This document shows, one piece after another, positions 1-8,639 of a DNA stretch of 35,626 nt. The stretch's first letter is position 1; the number at the start of each line of letters is the position of its first letter. This stretch comes from Phycisphaerales bacterium (GTDB lineage Bacteria; Planctomycetota; Phycisphaerae; UBA1845; PWPN01), in assembly GCA_012729595.1 (NCBI GenBank), contig JAAYCU010000128.1, positions 1 through 35,626 of the forward strand, read 5' to 3'. The position numbers and the translations under genes are program-made. The notes under the pieces were generated by a model. That model searched no databases, was not told the origin of the DNA, and saw nothing but the letters and a program-made list of their open reading frames with translations.

Positions 1-923
1 CACTGCACGGCAAACTGGTCGAAGTATGGGCTGCCGTTAAAGTCAAAAGATGTGCTTTCGTTTTGGTGAATGGCGATGGGGTGTTGGCGATCGTCCTGCG
101 CACGAATCCGCTGGGCAACCTTTACGGTCCGCGCCCCGGACAAGCCCTCAATATATTCCTCAGCGATGCACCAGATAAGGTGCTTGTGATGCTTGAACCG
201 ACTTACCATGGTGTCGATGAATACTGTTTCCGCCGCCCTGAGTTCGCCGTTTGCCGGAAGCTCCCGCCCGAATGGTTTGGCATCATCGTCATAGAAAACA
301 AAGAAGATCGTGATACCATTAGCATCCATCATAGTGAACCAGGTCTCCCACTGATTCAGGATGGGGTCGCTGAGCCCAGAATTCAGGTTACTATCGATGT
401 ATGGATTTTCCGTCCAATCGCCGTCGCCGCCGTGACTCCGGATAGCCATAAGATAAATGCAGTTGGCCCCGGTGCCTAACATCTTATTAATTAAAGAAAC
501 CTGGTCCCCATTTCTCGTGCCGTCCGCATTGCGGATTCCGCGATATAGAAAACCCTCCGGATCGCCTGGTCCGCACATATAGAACGGGCCGCCGCCATGG
601 TAACGAAACCAAGCCGGATAATTCGGATCCACGACGATTTGGCCGGGCACTGGCTGGGCCATCACCACAGGCGGCGCGGCCAACAGCAAGATTGGCATCA
701 ATGCAATCAGGAGGCAAAACAAGGGCCGAAGAAGGGCTGATCCAGAAGCGCAAATTCCCTGGCCGAGTGCAGCCGGCACGGAAAACCGACGAGAGGATCC
801 ATGAAACTTCGGAGAAAAGCAAGTTGACGCGAACTGAGTCAATCGTTTCTTGACATGGGCAACCGGCTTACTAAATCCCGCTGTTCCACACACGCATTCC
901 CCGCGCTCAGCACGTTGTAGCAT
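1..923 (-). CDS. Exported glycoside-hydrolase-like protein, N-terminal part (runs off left edge)
   Basis: The frame is open from an ATG at 923 to the window edge: about 307 residues, C-terminus missing. The ATG is preceded by AAAGGAGAG at good spacing. A long positively charged N-region leads to a hydrophobic stretch (about residues 70-88, ending AAPPVVMAQ) that looks like a late signal peptide or membrane anchor; an internal start nearer the hydrophobic core is possible. The mature part begins with DPNYPAWFRY. It continues with an alternating hydrophobic pattern typical of a TIM-barrel sugar hydrolase, including FVFYDDD and WCIAEEYIEG, where the glutamates resemble the acid/base position of clan GH-A enzymes. 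The DPxYPxWF[RK]Y block recurs in the truncated gene at 12846-13262. Function is inferred from fold-like features only; the substrate is unknown. Confidence 0.7.
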   Translation of the reverse strand, partial: MLQRAERGECVCGTAGFSKPVAHVKKRLTQFASTCFSPKFHGSSRRFSVPAALGQGICASGSALLRPLFCLLIALMPILLLAAPPVVMAQPVPGQIVVDPNYPAWFRYHGGGPFYMCGPGDPEGFLYRGIRNADGTRNGDQVSLINKMLGTGANCIYLMAIRSHGGDGDWTENPYIDSNLNSGLSDPILNQWETWFTMMDANGITIFFVFYDDDAKPFGRELPANGELRAAETVFIDTMVSRFKHHKHLIWCIAEEYIEGLSGARTVKVAQRIRAQDDRQHPIAIHQNESTSFDFNGSPYFDQFAVQ

Positions 924-1810
924 CAGACTCTCTCCTTTTCAGTAATTCGCTCCCTTGAACGCTGAAACGCGGCAGATGCTCTACGGAACTCTCCACGTTA
1001 CCTGCATCCAGCTTTAGGACACCTCGGAGGCATAATCCCCAAACAAACTATTCCCGATGTTCCGTCAAGATCATCCATAGCTGTCGACCATATTCACGGA
1101 GCAATCAAGACATTTCCGAGACACGAACAGGTGGTTATGCATCGAACCCAGCTCAATCAAGCGTGCCATGCAACTTTGGGAAATAGCATACAACAATGCA
1201 CTACTGGTTCTGACGCATTCTGGTCGATCGTTTTCGATAGAAGTTATCCCTCTATTGGGGGGAGGGGTAATCATCAAAATAAGATATCCCCACCAACCGA
1301 ATTCCCGGAAACCTCTCCGCGAATAACCCTGTTAACACGTAGGCTCCTAACCGACTCTAGCTACTTGTAGTATATCAGATCATACCCATTTATCCAAGTT
1401 CATTTCGCAATCCATGGCCCTTTTACGCAGTTTTCGCAATATCTCGGAACACAAAAGCAGATTATTACGTTCGCACTGAAAGACCAGCGACCTCGCCGTA
1501 GTTTTCGGACTGGAAATGGCGGAACATCCCCCGATATATGTTGATTCGCACCTGCGGTTTGGGTTGCGGTCCCTGGATACAAGCGACACAGATGGGCTAA
1601 TCGAGCACGCAAGCCCGCGTCTGCTCACGGGACTCTGTCTCGAAAGCACACGTCGTGTCGATTCGTCGTAAGATATTTGATGCCCGAAAAACGGACTCAT
1701 ATCCAATCCGGAAATGCCTGGCGGTATGCGGCAAGCAGGCCGACGACAAGTCAGCTCCAAGACAAAACGTATCTCAGCATCAGCAGGGCCCTCATTGCAG
1801 CAGCACCTGC
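924..1810. other. Long stretch without a convincing gene
   Basis: About 890 bases between the start of the exported protein and the end of the sugar transferase. Several open frames of 60-140 codons exist on both strands, for example 1380-1760 minus. None shows a ribosome binding site, a recognisable domain or a plausible composition. I see no tRNA, clear terminator or long repeat. It may be decayed sequence, in keeping with the broken glycosyltransferase upstream of the sugar transferase. Confidence 0.5.
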
Positions 1811-2521
1811 TCAGAATGCCCCCCGGTAAGAGAGGACGGCCGGAATAGTCTTGACCATGATTTCCAGATCGAGCAGCATACTACGATGCTCGATGTAATC
1901 CAGGTCAAGCTGCATCCATTCCTGGTTGGGGATTTCACAGCGACCGCTGATCTGCCACAAACCAGTCAGACCCGGAACAACGGACAAACGCCGACGTTCG
2001 GCATCAGTACGTGTGGAACCCTCGGACAGCGGCCACGGGCGCGGGCCGGCCAGACTCATATCCCCGCGTAGCACGTTAAACAGTTGGGGCCAGTCTTCGA
2101 TACCGGTTCGCCGAAGGAAGGCGCCGACAGGCGTGAGCCGCGGATCGCGGTGGATTTTCAAGCACGGGCCGTCGCTCAGTTCGTTCATCGCCCGGAGCGG
2201 TTCCTGACCGGCCTCGGCCCCGGCGTATATCGAGCGGAATTGGTACATCGCGAACGGGCGGCCGCCCTGCCCGGCCCGCAACTGGCGCAAGAAGATCGGG
2301 CCGCGGCTGGTCAGCTTGATCGCCATCGCGGCCGCCAGCGCGATCGGCCACATGAGCAGCATCAGCAGACTACTCAGGCCGATATCCAGCGCCCGCTTGA
2401 CGAACATATAGCCACGCGGTCGCAAACCGGCGTGAACCGTCTCCTCCGGCAGGGTTACGGCGCTATCCAGAGCCGGCCGGGCCAACGCCCATTCATACAT
2501 CCCCGTGCGTGCGCAAGCCAT
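1811..2521 (-). CDS. Bacterial sugar transferase (monotopic phosphoglycosyl transferase)
   Basis: A 236-residue protein of the PF02397 family, which moves a phosphosugar from a nucleotide sugar to undecaprenyl phosphate and so starts exopolysaccharide or O-antigen units at the inner membrane. Family marks in order: FVKRALDIGLS leading into a hydrophobic re-entrant helix (about 47-70), GPIFLRQLRAG (75-84), YQFRSIYAGAE (93-103), RTGIEDWPQLFNVLRGDMSLAGPRP (138-162, quoted in part as a block) and PGLTGLWQISGR (183-194). The core is complete and lacks the long N-terminal membrane domain of WbaP-type enzymes. The usual LDELPQ block reads IEDWPQ, so the catalytic Asp-Glu pair appears as Glu142-Asp143. 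Start uncertain: ATG at 2521 has little Shine-Dalgarno support, and Met39 just before FVKRALD is an alternative. It lies downstream of a broken WecG-like gene on the same strand. Confidence 0.88.
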   Translation of the reverse strand: MACARTGMYEWALARPALDSAVTLPEETVHAGLRPRGYMFVKRALDIGLSSLLMLLMWPIALAAAMAIKLTSRGPIFLRQLRAGQGGRPFAMYQFRSIYAGAEAGQEPLRAMNELSDGPCLKIHRDPRLTPVGAFLRRTGIEDWPQLFNVLRGDMSLAGPRPWPLSEGSTRTDAERRRLSVVPGLTGLWQISGRCEIPNQEWMQLDLDYIEHRSMLLDLEIMVKTIPAVLSYRGAF

Positions 2522-2567
2522 TATCCATCCATCCCCAGGAAAATACTTGATGTCTTTACCCCCTCAT

Positions 2568-2960
2568 TCATACTCCCCAATCCTTCCCCTTCGGCCCATG
2601 CACGGATGACGGTGCCCGGTACGACCTTCGTGCAGAACGGTCCCAGCCGATGAGCGGAATATCGGGCCGTGCGATAACCGCCTCCCATTCCGTCTCCCGG
2701 AAAAAGCCTTTGTGTGTGCCGGCCATCTTCAAATCGGACGACCGTTTTTTCAGGACGATCGCGGCCGCACAACGCTTGGCAAAGGTCTCAAAATAATCCG
2801 CGGCGCTAAGCCGTTGCGGCAAAGGTTGGCCAAGCCAGCGGCTTGCCCATACCACACTCACACCATCGGCATACAACGGCTCGCCCGTCGCCAAAATCTT
2901 GGCGAATTCCCGGCCATCGCAAGCCGGTCGCCATCGCCAAGGCTCATCGTCAATATACAC
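2568..2960 (-). pseudogene. Decayed WecG/TagA/CpsF-family glycosyltransferase
   Basis: An open frame of 130 codons from GTG at 2960. Residues around EFAKILATGEPLYADGVSVV and WASRWLGQPLPQRLSAADYFE match the conserved first half of this family, which adds the second sugar to a polyprenyl-linked intermediate. Later, KMAGTHKGFF followed by EWEAVIARP matches the second half. Between them, the segment that normally carries the FLLGG loop is absent: CAAAIVLKKRSSDLKMAG joins the two halves with roughly 15-20 residues lost. The N-terminal 40 or so residues and the conserved C-terminus after VIARPD are also unrecognisable. A family member should be about 180-250 residues. The same-strand frame at 2521-2772 does not restore the end convincingly. 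It is probably a remnant of a polysaccharide gene pair with the adjacent sugar transferase. Confidence 0.65.
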
Positions 2961-3159
2961 ACAGTCTCCCTGACCGGCGCGTCCAGAGTGTTATGGGACA
3001 ACCGATCGGATGATAACACCAACTGGGGATTGTTCGCGGGATGGTTCGCGTGGACTCTGTCGGGGCCTTGCTCGACCGTGTGGTAGATGCGGCGTCTCGG
3101 GCTATAATGCCGGTGGTCTTCACCGAGCGAAGACGGATATGAAAAAGGACGTTACGGTC

Positions 3160-3711
3160 ATGAAGCTTTATACGACTACTGGAGATGACGGTCACACCTC
3201 GCTGGTCGATGGCAGCCGCGTATCCAAGGACGACTCGCGAGTTGCAGCGGCCGGCAATGTGGACGCCCTGAACAGCCTGTTGGGCTGGTGCCGGGCGGCA
3301 CCCGGCGCCGACGGGCTAGCCCCTATGATCGAGCTTATCCAAAACGAACTTTTTCACCTCGGAGCCGAATTGGCCACGCCCACCGAGTCCCGGGAAATCC
3401 TGCGTATCGCCCTGCTCGGCGCCGAGCAAATCCATCGCCTTGAAAACTGGATCGACGAGGCCACCGCAGCGGTCCCCCCGCTGATCCATTTCGTGCTCCC
3501 CGGGGGTGTGGAATTGGCTTGCCGACTGCATATCGCACGCACCAGTTGCCGCGTCCTTGAACGTGCGGTAGTCACGATGGCCAATACCTTCCAGACACGA
3601 TCCGAGGTGTTGGTGTATATTAATCGGTTGGGAGACTTGCTATTCGCCTGGGCTCGGCAGGCCAATCACGAGGCCAATCTGCCCGACCCGATATGGGACC
3701 AGAAAAAGTGA
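3160..3711 (+). CDS. ATP:cob(I)alamin adenosyltransferase (PduO type)
   Basis: A 183-residue enzyme that transfers the adenosyl group of ATP to cob(I)alamin, making adenosylcobalamin in the cytoplasm. The N-terminal ATP-binding motif reads TTTGDDGHTSLVDGSRVSKD, followed by DALNSLLGW. Near the C-terminus RTSCRVLERAV matches the conserved RxxCRxxER motif, and YINRLGDLLFAWAR is the typical closing helix. I chose ATG 3160 because MKLYTTTGDDG is the usual family start and AAAAAGGAC lies about ten bases upstream; ATG 3139, adding seven residues, is possible. The 3' end overlaps the next gene by 19 bases (or 4 if that gene starts at GTG 3708), which suggests translational coupling. No B12-dependent enzyme is obvious nearby. 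Confidence 0.92.
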   Translation: MKLYTTTGDDGHTSLVDGSRVSKDDSRVAAAGNVDALNSLLGWCRAAPGADGLAPMIELIQNELFHLGAELATPTESREILRIALLGAEQIHRLENWIDEATAAVPPLIHFVLPGGVELACRLHIARTSCRVLERAVVTMANTFQTRSEVLVYINRLGDLLFAWARQANHEANLPDPIWDQKK

Positions 3712-6700
3712 GCGAAGAACCAAAATCAGACATAACGCCACAGGATATTACCAGGCTGATAGAGCAGTCCCCTCTTGAGGACACGCTCTCCAAGGCCGGC
3801 ACCCTGGAACGGTTTATCGTGGCTATTCTGGCCGTCACCCTGGCCGCAACCTGCTTCCTGATCAGTGCCGGCCACGGCGTCAAGCAGGGCTATCAGGCCT
3901 GGCGGTCCGATTCCGTGCTGCGAATCCTGGTCGAGCTACTGAACTTCAATTATCAGTACCCGACCCTCCGTGGAGTGGAAATCAAATGGCTGGCTCAGGG
4001 ACTCGGGGCGGCCGCCATCATTCTGGCCGTGACCCTAGCCTGGTTCTCCCGCTCACGTCGCGATGAAGGGGAGCAGGATATTGCATCCGAGGACGCAATC
4101 CCCCCCGCCACGCATGTAGAGAAAAGATCCTGGATGCTTACTCCCCCGGCTGCGGCAGCCCTGGCTCTTGCCGGGTTCGCGGGTTGGTCTATCTTAAGCT
4201 ACTATTGGTCAGTCTGGCCCGAAGCTTCCTTTCTCAACGGCCTGCAATTATCCTTTGCCGTTCTCTGGGCAATTGTCCTGAGTCGAACACTGACCCGTAC
4301 CAGCGTGCATTGGGCAAGTCTCGCAATTGTGCTGATCCTGGCCGCGACCGCCACCCTGGGCCTATGGTATCGACAGGAACGCAGTCCGGAAATGCGCTTG
4401 GAATTCCCCATAGGTAATCCGCTCTTTTTCGCCGCCTGCCTGCTTCCAGGAATCGCGTTATTGCCTGCGGTGATCCTGCGAAGATGGTCCACTCGCGACC
4501 TCGCGAGCCAGCGATGGTACGGCCCCAAGTCGCGCCAGCCATCTTCGTCAATTACAAAATGGCGGTGGATCATCCTTCTGGCCGCGACACTTATTCCACT
4601 GCTATGGGCTTTCAGACTGGCCGAGCCACGCGGACCGGCATTAGGCTTGATCGCCGGAATCAACGTAGCCATCCTGCTGGCCGTACGTCGCCGATGGCGC
4701 TGGGCGGTGGTATTGGCTATCGTGTTACAAATATTCGCTGCCTACGGGCTGTACCAAGCCCATATGGCACGTCCCGGGGGCGATCGGAACGCGACGATTC
4801 GCCTGCGATTATGTACTTGGCGTTATGCCGGCACGCTGGCCCTGCATCAACCGCTGGTCGGGCATGGCCGGGACACATATCCGATACTTGCCCAGCGTAT
4901 GTCCGTGCCCGACGTGGAGCGTGATCCGTTGGCGTTCCCCTCCTTGTACCTTGGACATGCTCACAACGAATGGCTGCAAGTACTGGCCGAATTGGGTGCA
5001 GTGGGCTTTGCCCTGATCGCAACGGCTTTGGGGATTACTTTCTGGTGCGTCCTGCTGACCCTGCACAGGCCAATGACGCGGGCGGATAAATGGTGCCTGC
5101 TTGGTTTAACCGCGACTCTGACAGCCATTATCGTCGAAGAGTGTTTTAACGTCGCCATGCGCAAGCCGGGGCTGCCCATCTTCTTCTATACCGTAATCGG
5201 ATTGCTTCTGGCTTTTTGCCGGGACAGCCTGGTACCGTCTTTGGTCGTGCCCCGGAAGCATGGGCAACCGCTGCGCTGGGTCGTCCTACTCGCCGGCCTC
5301 TTCGTCGTCTGGGCTATTGCGAGTGCCTCCTGGCAAGACTGGCAGGGAGCCTTGGCCCATACCCAGGCCGTCGACAAGGCCGAACAGGAAAATTGGAATC
5401 AGGCGTTCCGGCATTTCGAGACAGCCTCATCCGATAGGTTCTGTATCGAGGATCGCCTGGCGGCCTTTCAAGGAAAGGTGTTTACCGCTTACAGGGCGGC
5501 CGAATGGCAGGTGCAACGTACCGGACAGATGCTCGCCCGACAGAAAGCAATGCAAGGCATCAATCCGCAGGCCCGTATGTTGGCGGCCGAACAATCCGCA
5601 GCATTCGAAACATATTTCCGGCTTTGCCAGAAAGCAGGCATCGAGGTACTGCAGCGGGCTCCCGGCTGGCCGGATATCGCCCGCAGGCTCGGGGAATCCT
5701 GGATACTTAAAGCGCAAATGGAGCGGATCGAGCAACAGTTTGGCCTGCGCGAGGAGGTGGCGAACTATATCGCCGAAGCCCGCCCGTGGCTGCTGGCCGA
5801 ATATGAAGACAATCGCCTGAACTGGGCGGCGGCTTATCGTTTACTGATGGTCATACCTGACCAGCCCATGCTGGATCGTTTGAATATCGCCAGAACCCCT
5901 CTTCGATACGGACCAATGCCGGCGGAAATGGAAGGATTGCTGGCGACCTATGCGAATGAACCCCACTACAATCAGATCATGGATCAGGCCCTGGCTGAAG
6001 CGCATCACTTGCTCAAGAGCTCGAACAGCCAAGCCTGGTCCAACGCCTACATACCGGAACTGTTTCGCCTGGCGGCCCTGGCCCGCAAACTCGAGGGCCG
6101 GTTCGCCGATGCCGCCCGGCTTGCGGAAGAGGCCGCGACTCTGTTGGACACTATCCGTGCTCGGTTTCCTCTGACCGCATTGTATGCCCGCCATGACCAA
6201 TGCCGATACTTGTTTTTCGACAATCCCACCGAACCGCTAAAGGCCATCGAATTATGCCGCAAGCTCATCGAGGATTGGCCCGCATCGCCCCAGCGAGAAA
6301 CCCAACTGCAACCTATACGTCATGACCTCGGCCTATTCCTGCTTGCCACCGGACAGGAGGATGAGGTACGGAACCTACTTGCGCGATCGAATGCAACCAC
6401 CATGCCGATAACCGAGGGCCATGACCCGTGGTTGGCTGATTTATATGTCCAATTATGCCAGACCTTCTCAAGTTGGCCTATCGCATACCGTCCAGCCGAA
6501 TTCGGTTTCTGGCTGGCGCGGGCCTTCGAACTCGATCCGCGATCGGCCCATGCTCACCTGCTGGCCATCGCGTTCGCCCTCGAACGCGGCGAAAACGTCT
6601 CGGCCATCCAGTACCTTAACGCCTTGCAGGACATACTTGTCGATCCGGTACGGATGGAAATGGCCTTGCGGGCCCTGCTGGCCCGTTTGCCTGACGATCC

Positions 6701-6785
6701 AACCCTGCGTAATTATGTACTCCAATGGCAACAAGACATGACACGACCGTCCGTACCGGGTGAATTGAACGACCCCGAAAAATGA
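3693..6785 (+). CDS. O-antigen-ligase/polymerase-like membrane protein with long C-terminal helical repeat region
   Basis: A 1030-residue protein. The first half (about 40-545) holds roughly a dozen hydrophobic segments, starting with one near 40-60. It contains the Wzy_C/WaaL-type periplasmic loop: PLVGHGRDTYPI near 386-397, then HNEWLQVLAELGAVGF from residue 424, the usual histidine-containing block of PF04932. The second half (about 550-1030) is hydrophilic and helix-rich, with TPR-like periodicity (for example ALAHTQAVDKAEQENWNQAF), probably periplasmic. Such proteins ligate or polymerise lipid-linked glycans; which glycan is not visible. It starts inside the adenosyltransferase gene at ATG 3693, with GTG 3708 as an alternative, and is followed 58 bases later by murJ, another envelope gene. 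Confidence 0.8.
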   Translation: MGPEKVSEEPKSDITPQDITRLIEQSPLEDTLSKAGTLERFIVAILAVTLAATCFLISAGHGVKQGYQAWRSDSVLRILVELLNFNYQYPTLRGVEIKWLAQGLGAAAIILAVTLAWFSRSRRDEGEQDIASEDAIPPATHVEKRSWMLTPPAAAALALAGFAGWSILSYYWSVWPEASFLNGLQLSFAVLWAIVLSRTLTRTSVHWASLAIVLILAATATLGLWYRQERSPEMRLEFPIGNPLFFAACLLPGIALLPAVILRRWSTRDLASQRWYGPKSRQPSSSITKWRWIILLAATLIPLLWAFRLAEPRGPALGLIAGINVAILLAVRRRWRWAVVLAIVLQIFAAYGLYQAHMARPGGDRNATIRLRLCTWRYAGTLALHQPLVGHGRDTYPILAQRMSVPDVERDPLAFPSLYLGHAHNEWLQVLAELGAVGFALIATALGITFWCVLLTLHRPMTRADKWCLLGLTATLTAIIVEECFNVAMRKPGLPIFFYTVIGLLLAFCRDSLVPSLVVPRKHGQPLRWVVLLAGLFVVWAIASASWQDWQGALAHTQAVDKAEQENWNQAFRHFETASSDRFCIEDRLAAFQGKVFTAYRAAEWQVQRTGQMLARQKAMQGINPQARMLAAEQSAAFETYFRLCQKAGIEVLQRAPGWPDIARRLGESWILKAQMERIEQQFGLREEVANYIAEARPWLLAEYEDNRLNWAAAYRLLMVIPDQPMLDRLNIARTPLRYGPMPAEMEGLLATYANEPHYNQIMDQALAEAHHLLKSSNSQAWSNAYIPELFRLAALARKLEGRFADAARLAEEAATLLDTIRARFPLTALYARHDQCRYLFFDNPTEPLKAIELCRKLIEDWPASPQRETQLQPIRHDLGLFLLATGQEDEVRNLLARSNATTMPITEGHDPWLADLYVQLCQTFSSWPIAYRPAEFGFWLARAFELDPRSAHAHLLAIAFALERGENVSAIQYLNALQDILVDPVRMEMALRALLARLPDDPTLRNYVLQWQQDMTRPSVPGELNDPEK

Positions 6786-6843
6786 GGAGCGCACCCCGCA
6801 AGTCAGCTATCGGCCGGGCCGGCGTTTTCCCGATGATCTATAA

Positions 6844-8403
6844 ATGTCTTTTTCCGTCATCAAATCCGCCCGGCTGATCAGCATCATTACCCTGGGTTCG
6901 CGCATACTCGGCCTGTTGCGGGACATGGCCGTCACTAACGCTTTCGGGGTCGGCTCGGTGGCGTCGGCCTTCTGGACCGCCTTCCAGGTTCCCAATCTGT
7001 TCCGCAGGCTCTTCGGCGAGGGGGCGATCTCCGCCGCCAGCATACCCGTCCTGACCGAAACCCTTACCCGCGAGGGCAAGGATAAAACCGACGCCCTGGC
7101 GGGGCGAATTATCGGTTTGCTGTTGGTCATTCTGGCGGCCGTCTGCGTGCTGGGCGAGCTGGTCATCGCCGCTTTGTATTGGCGGTATCAGGACCGTACC
7201 GATTCGGCCCTGCTGCTGGCTTTAACCGCCCTGATGTTTCCTTATCTGATTTTTATCTGTACGGCGGCCTTGCTCGGCGGGGTACAGAACGTCTTCGGGA
7301 AATTCGCCTCGGCCGCCGCCGCCCCGCTGATCCTCAACCTTTTCATGATCGTGGCCGCGACCGGCGGACATTGGCTCAATCTGGAAATGCGGACGGCCAT
7401 CTTTCTGTTGTCCGTCACCGTGGTGATCTCCGGCATATTCCAGTTGGCCTGGCAGTGGGTGGCGGCCAAGCGCTGCGATCTGCGCTTGCCTTTGCGTCTC
7501 GATGCCCGTAACCCGGCCATTCGCCGCATCGGCCTGACCATGCTGCCCATGATCGGCGGGCTGGCCACCGTCCAGTTCAACACCCTGGCCGACGCCCTTA
7601 TCGCCTGGTGGTTCGTGCCCGAGGTGATCGTCAATGGGCAGGAGGCCGAGCGGGTCGGGCCGGCCGTCCTCTCCCTCGCCCAGCGGTTGTATCAGTTCCC
7701 GCTCGGCGTGTTCGCGATCGCCCTGGCGACGGCCATCTTTCCGGCCCTCAGCCGCCACGCGGCCGAACGCGACGATACCGGCCTGGCCCATACGCTATCG
7801 CGCGGGCTGCGCATCACCGCGTTCGAGGGGCTGCCCTGCCTGCTCGGTTTAATACTGATTCGCGAGCCGTTGATCCGCGTGCTCTTCGGCCGCGGCGAAT
7901 TTTTGACCGTGCCGGGGGCCGTCGATCGCGTGGGCCTGGCCCTGTTCATGTACGCCTTGGGTATCTGGGCCTTCGGCGTCAACCAGCTCATGGTCCGGGC
8001 ATTCTACGCGCTGGGCGACGCGAAAACTCCCCTGCGCATCTCGGTGATCAACGTGGCCATCAATCTCGCCCTCAATCTTCTGCTGGTCCATACCCGCCTG
8101 CGCGAATCGGGCCTGGCCCTGGCCACTACCATCTGCGCAACCCTTCAGGTCGTCGCCCTGCTGGTTCATTTTCAACGGCGTAACGGTCATCTCGCCTGGG
8201 TTGAAATCAGGGGCAGCCTGCTCCGGGCGCTCCTGGCCACGACGGTCATGGGCCTCGCGGTCTGGCTGGTCGACGGCTTATACCCCGACCAGTACGGCAT
8301 GACCCTGCGCCTGCTGGTCATGGTGGTCACCGGCGCGGTAAGCTTCGGCGCCGCGGCCGTTCTCTTCCGCTGCCCGGAGATGCGCGAAATCCTGCGGCGG
8401 TAA
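6844..8403 (+). CDS. murJ: Lipid II flippase MurJ
   Basis: A 519-residue polytopic membrane protein of the MviN/MurJ family, which moves lipid II across the inner membrane for peptidoglycan synthesis. The N-terminus SARLISIITLGSRILGLLRD, then FGVGSVASAFWTAFQVPNLFRRLFGEGAISAASIPV, is diagnostic (first helices and the conserved cavity arginines). About 14 hydrophobic segments follow, with FPLGVFAIALATAIFPALSRHA and VRAFYALGDAKTPLRIS in the expected places. Length is normal. No clear Shine-Dalgarno precedes ATG 6844; the 58-base gap from the upstream envelope gene suggests co-transcription. The stop at 8401-8403 faces the convergent small gene only four bases away. Confidence 0.95.
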   Translation: MSFSVIKSARLISIITLGSRILGLLRDMAVTNAFGVGSVASAFWTAFQVPNLFRRLFGEGAISAASIPVLTETLTREGKDKTDALAGRIIGLLLVILAAVCVLGELVIAALYWRYQDRTDSALLLALTALMFPYLIFICTAALLGGVQNVFGKFASAAAAPLILNLFMIVAATGGHWLNLEMRTAIFLLSVTVVISGIFQLAWQWVAAKRCDLRLPLRLDARNPAIRRIGLTMLPMIGGLATVQFNTLADALIAWWFVPEVIVNGQEAERVGPAVLSLAQRLYQFPLGVFAIALATAIFPALSRHAAERDDTGLAHTLSRGLRITAFEGLPCLLGLILIREPLIRVLFGRGEFLTVPGAVDRVGLALFMYALGIWAFGVNQLMVRAFYALGDAKTPLRISVINVAINLALNLLLVHTRLRESGLALATTICATLQVVALLVHFQRRNGHLAWVEIRGSLLRALLATTVMGLAVWLVDGLYPDQYGMTLRLLVMVVTGAVSFGAAAVLFRCPEMREILRR

Positions 8404-8407
8404 GGAG

Positions 8408-8611
8408 TTATTCCGCTTTGTCATCAAGTGTGGAAAGTTTTACAACGCGAACAGTTCTTTGAAGTCGCGATGAATATCCATCGTGTTGTTTCCGGAGCAT
8501 TTCCAGGGCGGCCAGGCGCTCCTCGGGCGGACGGCTGAGCCAATATTCCAAGTCCCGTTTTTTCGCCGCGGGATCGCCAAGGACATACTTGTGAACGACT
8601 TTCTCGATCAT
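8408..8611 (-). CDS. Small conserved-looking protein, unknown function
   Basis: 67 residues, charged and soluble. The core KKRDLEYWLSRPPEERLAAL, followed by EMLRKQ and SRLQRTVRVVK, resembles a small bacterial family that I recall being encoded beside nucleotidyltransferase genes; that recollection is not checked, and no such partner is visible here. GTAAGG lies upstream of the ATG. It begins 28 bases after the cimA stop on the same strand, so it may share the cimA transcript and its attenuation. It ends four bases from the convergent murJ stop. Confidence 0.6.
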   Translation of the reverse strand: MIEKVVHKYVLGDPAAKKRDLEYWLSRPPEERLAALEMLRKQHDGYSSRLQRTVRVVKLSTLDDKAE

Positions 8612-8639
8612 GCGACCATTTTAACCTTACACGCCGGGT

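Noticed and set aside
63-479. 138-codon plus-strand ORF at the left end
   Set aside because: It is the antisense of the exported protein, whose minus-strand frame is open from 923 to the edge with a signal sequence and coherent composition.
1380-1760. 126-codon minus-strand ORF
   Set aside because: No ribosome site, no recognisable domain, Arg/Ser/Cys-rich composition and a competing overlapping frame on the same strand.
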